Below, in pieces: positions 33,970 to 43,235 of a stretch of 64,000 bases of DNA. The position numbers were made by a program, and so were the translations under genes. The notes below the pieces were generated by a model. It was not told where the DNA came from. It saw nothing but the letters and a program-made list of their open reading frames with translations, and ran no database searches. This DNA comes from JAFNAG01 sp963721405 (GTDB lineage: Bacteria; Acidobacteriota; UBA6911): assembly GCA_963721405.1 (NCBI GenBank), contig CAVRJA010000014.1, positions 310,001 through 374,000 of the forward strand. The letters are read 5' to 3'. The first letter of the stretch is position 1. Every line of letters starts with the position of its first letter.

Positions 33970-35097
33970 TTGCGATTATTGATCTACGGCGATATCGGCG
34001 GGAGCGGCGGATATGTGCGCTATTGCCAGGGTCTTTTCGCTAATGGTCATGTGCCGGCAGATGTCCAAGCGACCTTTGTCAGCTCAACGGCATTTTATCA
34101 ACAAATAACCCCCCTCGACGCGCGCCTGAGGGTAATTCACGATCTAGCTCCTGCCAGTGCCTCCAGGTTTCGTCGGTACCTCTGGCATTTGCTGCTCTAT
34201 CCACACCTCGTGCATCAAATCAGTCCAGATGTGGAGTTTTATCCATCTGGACAATTGCGGGTCTCTCTGCGCCAAGCACGAACGGTGGCGACCTGTCATA
34301 ACCTGTTGCTGTTCGACCCGAAAGAAATGGCGCGCTTTACAGACGGGCGCGAGCACCATAATTTTGAGATCTATCGGGATCGTCAGGCGCGTTCGATGCA
34401 CGCGGCGACGGGGGTCATATTTCTCTCGGAACATTCGCGCCGTGTGGTATTGGAAGCACAACCAGGCATCAAACGGCATACCGTTGTGGCGCATGGGTTG
34501 GAACCCGAGTTCCGTTTGTCGACGCCACGAGCATATGCCTTTGGCAGTCCAGTCTGGCTGCTGTACGTTTCGACGGTACATTACTATAAACATCACTGCT
34601 CAGTAGTGCGCGCAGTTAAGGCTGTGCGGCGCGCGACCGGATTAGACCTGCGCTTGCGGTTGGTGGGCGGTGGCTCAAGTCTTGCCTTGGCGCAATTGCG
34701 GGAGACGCTGCACGCGGAAGATGCAACGTGTTACGTGGAGATGGCTGGCGAAGTCAATCGAGCCGCGTTGCTTCGGGAATATCGCCAAGCGGATCTATTT
34801 ATCTTTGCTTCGTCCAGCGAGACCTTTGGCATAACATTGTTAGAGGCGATGGGAGCACGCTTGCCGATTGCCTGCTCTATCCGGACAGGCTTGCCCGATA
34901 TCCTCAGAGATGCTGGTGTTTATTTCGATCCTGAAGATAGTCCGTCCATTGTTTCCGCGTTGTGTGACCTGTTGACGAGTCCGGAGCGACGCCACGAGCT
35001 TGGTGAAAAAGCATATAAGTATTCACTAGACTATACCTGGGAGCGATGTGCCTGGGAGACCTTTGAGTTTATTCGGCAGGTAAACGCGCTGAAGTAA
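33970..35097 (+). CDS. Family 4 glycosyltransferase
   Basis: 375 residues. GT-B fold. The C-terminal donor-binding half is typical of GT4: an LLYVSTVHYYKHH segment, LRLVGGG, and SSSETFGITLLEAMGARLPI with the conserved EX7E acidic pair. It should be a retaining transferase acting in the cytoplasm on a lipid-linked intermediate. The TTG at 33970 is taken as start because RLLIYGDIGGSGGYVRY then begins a proper first beta strand; an AGGATT lies just upstream. It follows repeat module f by about 145 bases. Confidence 0.87.
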   Translation: MRLLIYGDIGGSGGYVRYCQGLFANGHVPADVQATFVSSTAFYQQITPLDARLRVIHDLAPASASRFRRYLWHLLLYPHLVHQISPDVEFYPSGQLRVSLRQARTVATCHNLLLFDPKEMARFTDGREHHNFEIYRDRQARSMHAATGVIFLSEHSRRVVLEAQPGIKRHTVVAHGLEPEFRLSTPRAYAFGSPVWLLYVSTVHYYKHHCSVVRAVKAVRRATGLDLRLRLVGGGSSLALAQLRETLHAEDATCYVEMAGEVNRAALLREYRQADLFIFASSSETFGITLLEAMGARLPIACSIRTGLPDILRDAGVYFDPEDSPSIVSALCDLLTSPERRHELGEKAYKYSLDYTWERCAWETFEFIRQVNALK

Positions 35098-35129
35098 TTT
35101 CAGTATCCAGTTGCCTAGGCATTCAGATT

Positions 35130-35322
35130 GAATGTACACTTCAGAAAAACCGAATCGGCAGCTGGCCGCCAGATATAAAGATCGCGGTCAAGTGAGGAAG
35201 AGCAGAGGAAACACGATATATCAGGATCAAATAAACTCGACATATGGACAGTGGGTTGACAGGCAACCTAAAGTCATCAGATGTCGCAGCAAATAGAACG
35301 GAAGAAGTTCTTAAATCACCTC
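35130..35322 (+). repeat. Repeat module with cassette motif, copy e
   Basis: A more diverged relative of modules f and g, ending in GTCGCAGCAAATAGAACGG and the exact motif TTCTTAAATCACCTC at 35308-35322, 20 bases before the next gene. Confidence 0.7.
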
Positions 35323-35342
35323 ATTGTTTTTACTTAGACGCC

Positions 35343-36716
35343 ATGGCGAGTAACGAGTTCACCTGCCATTCAACCTCATCGCGACGCGACGATGCGATGC
35401 TCACTTATCCGCGCGTGCTGATTGTGCATATGACTTGCCTTAATGCGTCAGACCAGCACGGGTTTTCACTCCGCAGTTGGTTTGCAGAATGGCCCAACGA
35501 AAACCTAGCGCAGATCTATTCCGGTGGTGAAGTCGGCGACGCGCGTTTTTGTGGGCGTGCGTTCAAGTTGGGTCCGCCAGAACGACGCTGGGGCAACATG
35601 TTTTTTAAACTCAAGGAATCGCAGTTGGGCGAAGCCAGCTACCCGGTTACCTTGAGCGAAAAAAGGGGAAATGACCTAAAGCCGCTGGGCAGCGGCGCAC
35701 TTCTTCGTCATCGCCTGAGCGAATGCTTGGTCAAGTCGGGCTTGTGGGAAGTGATGTTCCCACCGATTCTTTCGGCACGTCTTGAACAATGGGTGCGCGA
35801 CTTTGCGCCACAGGTGATTTATTGCCAAGGATACTCGCTGGGATTTGCGTGGTTGCCGATGATGCTCAAGCGCAAATTCAAGTTACCGGTTTGTTTTCAG
35901 ACGGGCGATGATTGGCCTAAATATTTGTATCAAGATTCGGCTTTCAGTTGGGCGATTTGTTCGCTTGTCCGGCGAGCAGCACGTGATCTGGTTGGATGCG
36001 CTTCGATGCGATTTGCAAATGGCGCGCGTATGGCTTTGGAATTCTCGGAGCGTTACGGCGTTGAATTTGTTCCCATGATGATGGGGGATAGCATCGAGCG
36101 CTTTCGGCAGGCAGTCCGAGAGCACGTTGGTTATGAAGGGCGCATATCGGTGGCTTACATGGGTAATTTGGGGCATAGGCGCTGGGTATCGGTGATGGAT
36201 CTTTGCCACGCAGCAAGCTCTCTACGCCAAGAGGGCTATGACATTATGGTGACGGCGTTTGTATCTTTCGTGCCGCAAGAAGCGCTGAATCTACTGCACG
36301 AGTTGCCCAATTTGAAGATCATTCCTTCGCTTGCGCATGAGCTTGTGCCAGCAGCGCTGAAAGGCGCGGACATTCTCTTTCTCCCGGAACCATTTGACCC
36401 AGTGGAGGCAGCCGAGATTCGTCTCTCCATTTCCACCAAGGCACATCTGTATATGATGAGCGAACGTCCGATATTAGTCTATGGGTCGCCGCTTACTGGA
36501 ACTGTTGATTATGCTAAACGCGAAGGATGGGGATACATCGTTTGCCAGCGAGGGGAGAAGCTTCTAGTGGATGCCCTGCGACGACTGATTGGAGACGCGG
36601 GACTGCGCGAGTCTCTAATCCGGCGAGGACTCACGGTGGCACTTAACAATCATGATGAAGCAAGCATACGCCAACGATTCCTGGTTTCGATGCAACAGCT
36701 GCGCAGTCAGGCGTAA
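35343..36716 (+). CDS. Glycosyltransferase-like protein (GT-B fold)
   Basis: 457 residues. The order is a YPRVLIVHMTCLNASDQHG start, a middle VRDFAPQVIYCQGYSLGFAW strand/loop, FQTGDDWPKYLYQD, then ISVAYMGNLGHRRW and a C-terminal region with LPEPFD before EAAEIRLSISTKAHLYMMSERPI. This resembles GT4-like proteins but lacks a clear EX7E motif, so the family call is tentative. ATG 35343 is chosen because upstream in-frame codons are part of repeat module e; ATG 35397 is the other candidate. Confidence 0.7.
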   Translation: MASNEFTCHSTSSRRDDAMLTYPRVLIVHMTCLNASDQHGFSLRSWFAEWPNENLAQIYSGGEVGDARFCGRAFKLGPPERRWGNMFFKLKESQLGEASYPVTLSEKRGNDLKPLGSGALLRHRLSECLVKSGLWEVMFPPILSARLEQWVRDFAPQVIYCQGYSLGFAWLPMMLKRKFKLPVCFQTGDDWPKYLYQDSAFSWAICSLVRRAARDLVGCASMRFANGARMALEFSERYGVEFVPMMMGDSIERFRQAVREHVGYEGRISVAYMGNLGHRRWVSVMDLCHAASSLRQEGYDIMVTAFVSFVPQEALNLLHELPNLKIIPSLAHELVPAALKGADILFLPEPFDPVEAAEIRLSISTKAHLYMMSERPILVYGSPLTGTVDYAKREGWGYIVCQRGEKLLVDALRRLIGDAGLRESLIRRGLTVALNNHDEASIRQRFLVSMQQLRSQA

Positions 36717-36867
36717 CTTAGAAGACAGCGGAGGTCTCCAGTACACTATTAACAAGTTCTGAAAGACGATATTTCAGGGTACTAGCAAAGACGGCGAGAT
36801 TCCAGGTTGCGGTCAACCTTCATCAGATCGGTATTCCCGCGAAGGCGGCTGCCGGACATCCCGGCGA

Positions 36868-37677
36868 ATGAACTCGTCTCAGCTTACGCTTACGACTATG
36901 GGGAAAGGGCAGTCAATGAACGTTGAGAGGGATCGAAGCGACCGCTCGGGATGGCTGCTGCAGCGATTCCGGGAGTCCCGTGTGCTTCTCAAGCGGGCTC
37001 TTGGTGTTGAGCCACGGATTTGCATGACAGCACGCGTGCCTTTGGAGTTCCATGGGACGGACTCTAGCGGATGGAAGATAGTTGCGAGCTCCCTTCAGTC
37101 CAGGTCCGTCGTCGTCGACATTGGTCTGGGTGAAGACGTGTCCTTTTCTGAATCGATCATACGGCAGTATGGATGTGTGGTCAATGGATTCGATCCGACG
37201 CCGCGAGCGATCGAGTACGTAAAGCGGCTCAGAAACGATCACCTTTGCCTTTTCGAGTACGGCCTCGGCGTCACCGGAGGACGCTCGCAGTTCTATCTTC
37301 CGACAAACGAGTTTCATGTGTCCGGCGCGCTGCACCCGGAACGTCATCTGGGCGGCGATACCATCGAGATTGAGTTGGTGACGATTGGACAAATGTTCCA
37401 ACTGCTTCAGTGCGAGAGGATCGATCTCCTAAAGCTCGACGTCGAAGGCGCCGAGTACGATTTGATCCAATCATCTGAGTTTCGGGCGCATGCAGGCGCG
37501 ATTGACCAACTCTGTCTCGAGTTTCACCATCGATGGAGGAGCTACGGCAGGAAGTGCACCGAGGATGCCGTGTCCGTCCTGCAAAAGCTTGGTTTTGTAT
37601 GCGCCTGGCGGTCCAGGTCCACGAACGAAGAGTTTCTCTTCGTCAGGCTGGAGGCGTTGGCGCGTCTGGTTAAGTAG
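36868..37677 (+). CDS. FkbM-family methyltransferase
   Basis: 269 residues. The SAM-binding strand is SVVVDIGLGEDVSFSE, followed by an acidic GFDPTP motif, and the family signature RIDLLKLDVEGAEYDLIQSS lies near residues 190-210. FkbM proteins O-methylate sugars or polyketides; here a sugar of the surface polysaccharide is most likely. ATG 36868 is used. ATG 36916 is an alternative, with GGGGAAAGGG about 7 bases upstream, and would remove a 16-residue head that is not conserved-looking. Confidence 0.85.
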   Translation: MNSSQLTLTTMGKGQSMNVERDRSDRSGWLLQRFRESRVLLKRALGVEPRICMTARVPLEFHGTDSSGWKIVASSLQSRSVVVDIGLGEDVSFSESIIRQYGCVVNGFDPTPRAIEYVKRLRNDHLCLFEYGLGVTGGRSQFYLPTNEFHVSGALHPERHLGGDTIEIELVTIGQMFQLLQCERIDLLKLDVEGAEYDLIQSSEFRAHAGAIDQLCLEFHHRWRSYGRKCTEDAVSVLQKLGFVCAWRSRSTNEEFLFVRLEALARLVK

Positions 37678-38059
37678 GTGCCCGCGCTTTGCTGCTGAGC
37701 CCACCTGCATCAAATGCGCTCCCTGACGTGTCCAGAAGAATCAGGAATTAATTTTATGGATTCATGCGATTTGGAAAGACTGGAAAGGTAGTACGGGTCT
37801 AACGGAGGGCTGTGCCGGTGCAGAGATTCGACCGTTTTATGAGTTTGCAGCGACGGACTGTCGCACCTGTTCGGTACCATCGCAGCGGACGATCACAGAT
37901 GCTGGTACGGATACTCCATAAGGCGGCAGAAAACGCAAAACATGAAAAGCGTTACAAGCTAAACAAACAACTGAGATCCCAGTTTGCAGTCTGAAAGACC
38001 CCAGGGGAGTCAGCAGATCGAATTCTCCGGCGGTTCCGATTGCGAGCGATAGGCAAGAC
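37678..38059. other. Gap at the left edge of an AT-rich island
   Basis: No gene supported. Base composition shifts from GC-rich to visibly AT-rich across this stretch. No repeat or IS end was recognised at the junction. Confidence 0.5.
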
Positions 38060-39145
38060 GTGAATAAAACGAGATTGTTGCTTGCCGATGTCTATTGCAC
38101 GGAGTATAGGAAACATTACTATGAAGAATTGTCGACGCTTTATGATTTCTTTTTATCTTCGGCCAGAGATGATATCAGCGGAGGGTTCAATACGGCTAAT
38201 GTCGGTGTTAAGCGTATAATATTGGATGAAATATCATTATGGAATGGGAAAATCAAATTCCAAAAGGGAATGATTTCTTTAGTGAAACAATTGCAGCCTA
38301 AGGTGATAATTTGCGCATTGGGAAATAGGTATTTGAATCAATGGATTTTGCTTTTTTACTGCAAGTTGAATGGGATAGATCTATATCTTCACGACCAAGG
38401 TCTATATAATAAAAAAAAGAAGCTTGCTTTTTATCGTCTTATGTATGAGTTTTTCCTGTTATGGTGCAAAGGTATCATCTGTTATACGCCGCTTAGCAAG
38501 GAATCTTTTGTTAAAATAGGAATCCGGCCAAAAAAACTCTTCGTGGCTGAAAATAGTATTTATAATGACTATGACGTCCCACCCATGAAGAAAAACTATA
38601 AGGAAAAAGGAATTCTCTTTATCGGAAGATTGCGGGAAGGTTCCAGATTGGGCATATTAATCAATGCTATCGTAAACATTAGAACGATGGGGTATGACGT
38701 AGATCTGCACATCGTTGGAGATGGAGAGTTGAAGGAGGAATACTGTCGTAGATATAACAACTTCAAATTTATTACATGGTATGGGAAAATTTATGATCAA
38801 CAAGAAATTGCGAAAATTTCCATGGAATGCTCTTTGGCTTGTTACCCCGGGAACGCTGGATTGAGTATTGTGCATTACATGTCACTGAGCTTGCCGGTAC
38901 TTACTCACGATAACATTGCGACTCATGGGCCAGAATGCAGTTATATTAAGGATAATTATAACGGGTGGTTATTTGATTATGACAACCCAGAAATTTCCTT
39001 GCTGGTGAGATTGAAGGAGATAATGTATCACAAGGAGGATTTAGGAAGGATTGGGAAAAACGCCTACAAGACTTATCAAAGCCTGACCTCTCCTTCCTAC
39101 GCGACAAGAATTCATCACATTATTGAGAATTGTCCTTCCGTCTAA
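38060..39145 (+). CDS. Family 4 glycosyltransferase (AT-rich gene)
   Basis: 361 residues. GT-B fold; the donor half shows GILFIGRLREGSRLGILINA, VDLHIVGDGEL, ITWYGKIYDQQEIAKI and a degenerate acidic motif at YPGNAGLSIVHYMSLSLPVL, as in GT4 proteins. Codon choice is much richer in A and T than in flanking genes (many AAA, ATA, TTA), which suggests recent transfer. The start is GTG 38060 with a weak AGGCAAG upstream. It heads a group of six AT-rich genes. Confidence 0.85.
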   Translation: MNKTRLLLADVYCTEYRKHYYEELSTLYDFFLSSARDDISGGFNTANVGVKRIILDEISLWNGKIKFQKGMISLVKQLQPKVIICALGNRYLNQWILLFYCKLNGIDLYLHDQGLYNKKKKLAFYRLMYEFFLLWCKGIICYTPLSKESFVKIGIRPKKLFVAENSIYNDYDVPPMKKNYKEKGILFIGRLREGSRLGILINAIVNIRTMGYDVDLHIVGDGELKEEYCRRYNNFKFITWYGKIYDQQEIAKISMECSLACYPGNAGLSIVHYMSLSLPVLTHDNIATHGPECSYIKDNYNGWLFDYDNPEISLLVRLKEIMYHKEDLGRIGKNAYKTYQSLTSPSYATRIHHIIENCPSV

Positions 39146-39221
39146 ATCGGGACCGCTGTATGGTGCGGCTAAGGGTGTGCAGGCGAATATTTTAGGCGAG
39201 CTGTAAGATAAGTTCAATTCG

Positions 39222-40244
39222 GTGCAAACGGTGCTAGATAAATACTACAGTCACAAAAATGTAATCATTACCGGCGGCCTGGGATTTTTGGGAAGCAATC
39301 TGGCCTCCGAATTAATCCACTTAGGTGCAAGTGTCACGGTTGTCGACAACTTGAATCCTCTTTATGGTGGAAACCTCTTTAATGTTCGTAGTCTGATGAA
39401 TAAATTTACGCTTATAATTAACGATGTCAGAAATACTGAAATGCTTGCATCAATTATTGGTTCGGCTGACATTATATTTCATCTCGCCGGTCAAGTGAGT
39501 TATATCGATAGCCTATCCATGCCGTATGAGGATCTGGATCTTAACGCCAAATCAACGCTTATCCTCCTTGAAGTCTGTAGAAAAACAGGGCGGAAGCCAA
39601 AGATAATATTTTCTAGCTCCCGTATGGTCTATGGTAGAGCCGCGCAAACGCTGATTACGGAAAAGGCATCAACTAATCCTCTCAGTTTATATGGGATTCA
39701 TAAGCTTACGTCTGAAAAATATTTGTTGATGTATTACAAGGATTTCGACATCCCATGTGTTATCACGCGTTTGACGAATCCATATGGGCCACATCAACAA
39801 ATCAAGCACAGCAAATATTCTCTTGTTGGCTGGTTCATTCGGCAAGCTATAGAAGGAAAGGAAATTAAGATTTTTGGCAACGGAACGCAGCTTAGAGACT
39901 ACATTTACGTCAGCGATATCGTGGATGCCATGATCCGGTTGGCGGCAAATCCAAATGCCGTAGGAGAAGTTGTAAACGTTGGATCTGGCCAAACGACCCG
40001 TTTTTGCGACATGGTTTCCTATGTTATCGAATGTGTGAACAACGGCAGCATGGATTTTATCGCCTGGCCGAATGATTATGAAAATATAGAAACTGGCGAT
40101 GTCACACTGGACCTATCAAAATTGTATCAACTTACGAACTGGAAACCGCAAATCGGCCTGAAGCAAGGGATAGCTACAACGTATGAATATTATAGGAACC
40201 ATTTCGAGAAATATGTTCTTGACACATCAATCTATCGACCCTAG
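39222..40244 (+). CDS. NAD-dependent sugar epimerase/dehydratase
   Basis: 340 residues. Extended SDR: GGLGFLGSNL at the nucleotide site, FHLAGQVSYIDS, SSSRMVYG with the catalytic Ser region and YGIHKLTSEK as the YxxxK motif, followed by RLTNPYGPHQQ and a C-terminal RDYIYVSDIVDAM. This is the pattern of UDP- or dTDP-sugar 4-epimerases and 4,6-dehydratases; which one cannot be decided. GTG 39222 is taken as start. It sits between two GT4 genes in the AT-rich island. Confidence 0.85.
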   Translation: MQTVLDKYYSHKNVIITGGLGFLGSNLASELIHLGASVTVVDNLNPLYGGNLFNVRSLMNKFTLIINDVRNTEMLASIIGSADIIFHLAGQVSYIDSLSMPYEDLDLNAKSTLILLEVCRKTGRKPKIIFSSSRMVYGRAAQTLITEKASTNPLSLYGIHKLTSEKYLLMYYKDFDIPCVITRLTNPYGPHQQIKHSKYSLVGWFIRQAIEGKEIKIFGNGTQLRDYIYVSDIVDAMIRLAANPNAVGEVVNVGSGQTTRFCDMVSYVIECVNNGSMDFIAWPNDYENIETGDVTLDLSKLYQLTNWKPQIGLKQGIATTYEYYRNHFEKYVLDTSIYRP

Positions 40245-40279
40245 CAAGAAAACTTGGTTTACTTTTTACTGAAGGGACA

Positions 40280-41413
40280 ATGCGCATCCTGTTTATTGCT
40301 CCAGTACCGCCGCCGCTAACCGGAAACTCTCTGGCCGTAAAGATTCTGGTCGATGAAATATCAAAACATCACGAGGTGGAACTAATTAACCAAAATAAGA
40401 GCAGCCTTAAGAGCGGAATAAATTCGTTATCTAGAATAAAGAAGATTATCTCCATTTTATATTCTGCTTTTTGCCATAGAAACAATGCCGATGTCATTTA
40501 TCTGTCGTTATCAGAATCGCTGGCGGGAAATTTGAAAGATATCGTCTTATATATTATATTGCGCGGCAAATTGAGCGCTATGCTTGTACACCTCCTGGGT
40601 GGCAGCGGGATAAAGGCCATGATGGAGGCAAATGGATTGAGATCTAAAGTCAACACCGCGTTTTACCGGCGCCTCGCTGGTGTTATTGTGGAAGGCCGCA
40701 CGCAAGCTGGCATTTTTGCGAATTCGGTATCTCCCAGAAAGATTCACGTTGTACCAAACTTTGCGGAGGATTTTCTATTTTTGTCCGAGAATGACATTAG
40801 GATGAAGTTTTTGTGCGTTTCACCACTAAAGATACTGTTTCTGAGCAACTTGATTAATGGAAAAGGCCACAATGAACTGGTTGATGCCTATGTCGGACTT
40901 GATTCCTGTCTGCAGTCTGCGATTAGGATTGCGTTTGTGGGTGGATTTGAAGGTAGCAAGCAAAAAGGCGCTTTCTTAAAGAGAATCGAGAATCACAAAA
41001 ACATCACTTATTTAGGCAGTTTTATTGGTGGCAATGACAAAAGGGAGCTCTATTCGCAATCACACATCTTCTGTCTTCCTACTTATTATCCATACGAAGG
41101 ACAGCCGATCAGCATTTTGGAGGCCTACGCGACGGGATGCGTCGTCATCGCGACAGACCATGGTGGCATACGCGACGTGTTTCGGAATGCTGTCAATGGG
41201 TACGTGGTTCAGAAAAAATCCGCCGAATCAATAAGGCGGACCCTCATCGACATTCTGCGGGTGAAGCCGGATCTGCTATCCATGGCACTCTATAACCGAA
41301 AAATCTCGTTTGAGAAATACCGTACAAATATTTATGCACAGTCAATAAAAAGAATCCTGGAAAACGGGCGCAATTCTCTTGTAGAAAACAAACCCCGGGT
41401 GCCCGTGGCGTAG
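40280..41413 (+). CDS. Family 4 glycosyltransferase
   Basis: 377 residues. The start MRILFIAPVPPPLTGNSLAVKIL carries the Gly-containing loop of GT4. The donor half has KILFLSNLINGKGHNELVDA, RIAFVGGFEG, ITYLGSFIGG and LPTYYPYEGQPISILEAYATGCVVI with the acidic E-x7-E type arrangement, then ATDHGGIRDV. It should be a retaining cytoplasmic glycosyltransferase. AT-rich like its neighbours, with a 35-base gap to the upstream epimerase gene. Confidence 0.9.
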   Translation: MRILFIAPVPPPLTGNSLAVKILVDEISKHHEVELINQNKSSLKSGINSLSRIKKIISILYSAFCHRNNADVIYLSLSESLAGNLKDIVLYIILRGKLSAMLVHLLGGSGIKAMMEANGLRSKVNTAFYRRLAGVIVEGRTQAGIFANSVSPRKIHVVPNFAEDFLFLSENDIRMKFLCVSPLKILFLSNLINGKGHNELVDAYVGLDSCLQSAIRIAFVGGFEGSKQKGAFLKRIENHKNITYLGSFIGGNDKRELYSQSHIFCLPTYYPYEGQPISILEAYATGCVVIATDHGGIRDVFRNAVNGYVVQKKSAESIRRTLIDILRVKPDLLSMALYNRKISFEKYRTNIYAQSIKRILENGRNSLVENKPRVPVA

Positions 41414-41467
41414 AATGCTCAATTCCCTTGAGCGCTTTTCGGATTTTCACAGCTTTAACATTCTATC

Positions 41468-42625
41468 ATGACCCAGACAATGGACATGCTAAGAAGGCCA
41501 TATCAAATCTGCCTAAATTGCATAATGGATACGACCGATCCCAACATTGCCTTTGACGAGGGGGGATGGTGCGATTACTGCAGAAACTACTATCAGAATA
41601 TTTTTCCAAACTGGCATCCCGATGAAATCGGAGCGAAGGCACTCTCAGGCATTATTGAGAAAATCAAGGGGGAGGGCAAAGGACGTGACCATGACTGTTT
41701 GATCGGGTTGAGCGGTGGGGTCGACAGCTCGTTTGTAACCTATCTCGCAAAGAAGGAGTTCGGTCTGCGTCCGATGCTTTTCCATGTCGATGCAGGATGG
41801 AATTCCCAGGAAGCGGTTAATAACATTGAACGCTTGGTCGATGGCCTCCAACTCGATCTTTACACGGAGGTTGTTGATTGGGAGGAAATGAAGGATCTGC
41901 AACTTGCATTTTTCAGGGCGCAGGTGCCGCATATCGACACGCCGCAAGACCATGCCTTTTTTGCGGCGCTCTACAATTTTGCCGCACAGAATGGTTTCAA
42001 GTACATCCTTACTGGGGCCAACTATTCCACCGAATGCGTTCGCGAGCCGCTTGCATGGCATTATCACGCTTCCGATTTACGCCAACTGCGCGATATTCAC
42101 CGTCGATTTGGGAAACGTCCGCTCAACAAATTTCCGACAGCCGACATTTTCAAATACAGAGTTTATTATCAATATGTCAAAGGTTTAAGAGTGATAAAAC
42201 CTTTAAATTTTGTGCCGTACGTAAAGCGCGAAGCTATTCAAAAACTCACGGATCTCTTTGGATGGCAAACTTATCCATTCAAGCATTATGAATCGAGGTT
42301 TACGCGATTTTATGAAGGATATTGGCTCCCTAAAAAATTTGGATATGACAAACATCGGGCGCACTTTTCCAGCCTCATTTTAACTAAACAAATGACGCGT
42401 TGCCAAGCTCTGGAGTTGATATCTGAGCCCGCTTATGACGCAGAGACAATCTCACAGGACTTCGAATATATCGCGAAGAAATTGGATCTGACAAGTTCTG
42501 AACTGCAACAGATAATGAGCGGTCAAAACAGAAGTTTTCGCGATTATAAATCTAATATGTTCTGGATCGGCCTGGCGACTAAAGTATTGAGGTTATTAAA
42601 GGTGCAAAAGGCAATAATCCGATGA
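41468..42625 (+). CDS. wbpG: N-acetyl sugar amidotransferase (WbpG-like)
   Basis: 385 residues. The N-terminal zinc-ribbon pattern is CLNCIMDTTDPNIAFDEGGW followed by CDYC; the PP-loop ATPase motif is GLSGGVDSSF near residues 79-88; LTGANYSTE and a long C-terminal region follow. WbpG/PseA-type enzymes adenylate an acetamido group and substitute it with ammonia from HisH2-HisF2 to give an acetamidino (amidine) sugar. The stop codon overlaps the next ATG (ATGA), and HisH and HisF homologues follow directly, which is the established arrangement in O-antigen clusters. Confidence 0.92.
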   Translation: MTQTMDMLRRPYQICLNCIMDTTDPNIAFDEGGWCDYCRNYYQNIFPNWHPDEIGAKALSGIIEKIKGEGKGRDHDCLIGLSGGVDSSFVTYLAKKEFGLRPMLFHVDAGWNSQEAVNNIERLVDGLQLDLYTEVVDWEEMKDLQLAFFRAQVPHIDTPQDHAFFAALYNFAAQNGFKYILTGANYSTECVREPLAWHYHASDLRQLRDIHRRFGKRPLNKFPTADIFKYRVYYQYVKGLRVIKPLNFVPYVKREAIQKLTDLFGWQTYPFKHYESRFTRFYEGYWLPKKFGYDKHRAHFSSLILTKQMTRCQALELISEPAYDAETISQDFEYIAKKLDLTSSELQQIMSGQNRSFRDYKSNMFWIGLATKVLRLLKVQKAIIR

Positions 42626-43233
42626 TTGCAATAATTGATTATGGTTTAGGTAATATCAGGGCCTTCGAAAATGTTTATAAAACCCTCAACATACCTTGTG
42701 CGATTGCAAGAAATGAAGCTGATTTGACCCGTGCTAGCCGAATCATATTGCCGGGGGTGGGCGCTTTCGATCATGCAATGCAGCGGTTTGAAGATTCCGG
42801 AATGAAGAAGGAGCTTGTCGAGCTCGTGTTGAATCAGGGTTTGCCCGTTTTAGGTGTATGTGTGGGAATGCAGATGCTTGCGAGTTTTAGTGAAGAGGGG
42901 CGCCTGCCGGGCTTGGGATGGATTGACGCTCAGGTTAAGAGGTTCAGTTCTAGTTTAAGCGGTCGTGCCCATGTTCCGCATATGGGATGGAACGACGTTA
43001 ATCCAATAAGCACAGCATGCTTGTTCCGCGGTCTAGGAAGCGATTCCAGATTCTATTTTTTGCATTCTTATTATTTTGAACCGGTGTGCGCCGATGACAT
43101 TTTGGCTAAAACGGATTACTACGAAACGTTCGTATCTGCCGTGCGGCATAAGAATATTTGGGGCGTTCAATTCCACCCAGAGAAGAGTCATCAATGGGGT
43201 GTTCAACTCCTGAAAAACTTTGCTGAGTTATAG
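42622..43233 (+). CDS. hisH: HisH2-like glutamine amidotransferase
   Basis: 203 residues. Class I glutaminase: LPGVGAF oxyanion strand, nucleophile Cys in GVCVGMQ, and the His-Glu pair in VQFHPEKSHQWG. It should release ammonia from glutamine for HisF2. It overlaps wbpG by 4 bases and lies 2 bases before hisF, so the three are translationally coupled. Because no other his genes are present, a role in histidine synthesis is unlikely; supply of ammonia to WbpG fits. Confidence 0.92.
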   Translation: MIAIIDYGLGNIRAFENVYKTLNIPCAIARNEADLTRASRIILPGVGAFDHAMQRFEDSGMKKELVELVLNQGLPVLGVCVGMQMLASFSEEGRLPGLGWIDAQVKRFSSSLSGRAHVPHMGWNDVNPISTACLFRGLGSDSRFYFLHSYYFEPVCADDILAKTDYYETFVSAVRHKNIWGVQFHPEKSHQWGVQLLKNFAEL

Positions 43234-43235
43234 CC

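Noticed and set aside
37812..37994. Short open frame at the edge of the AT-rich island
   Set aside because: 60 codons, no motif, and a mixture of the two base compositions.
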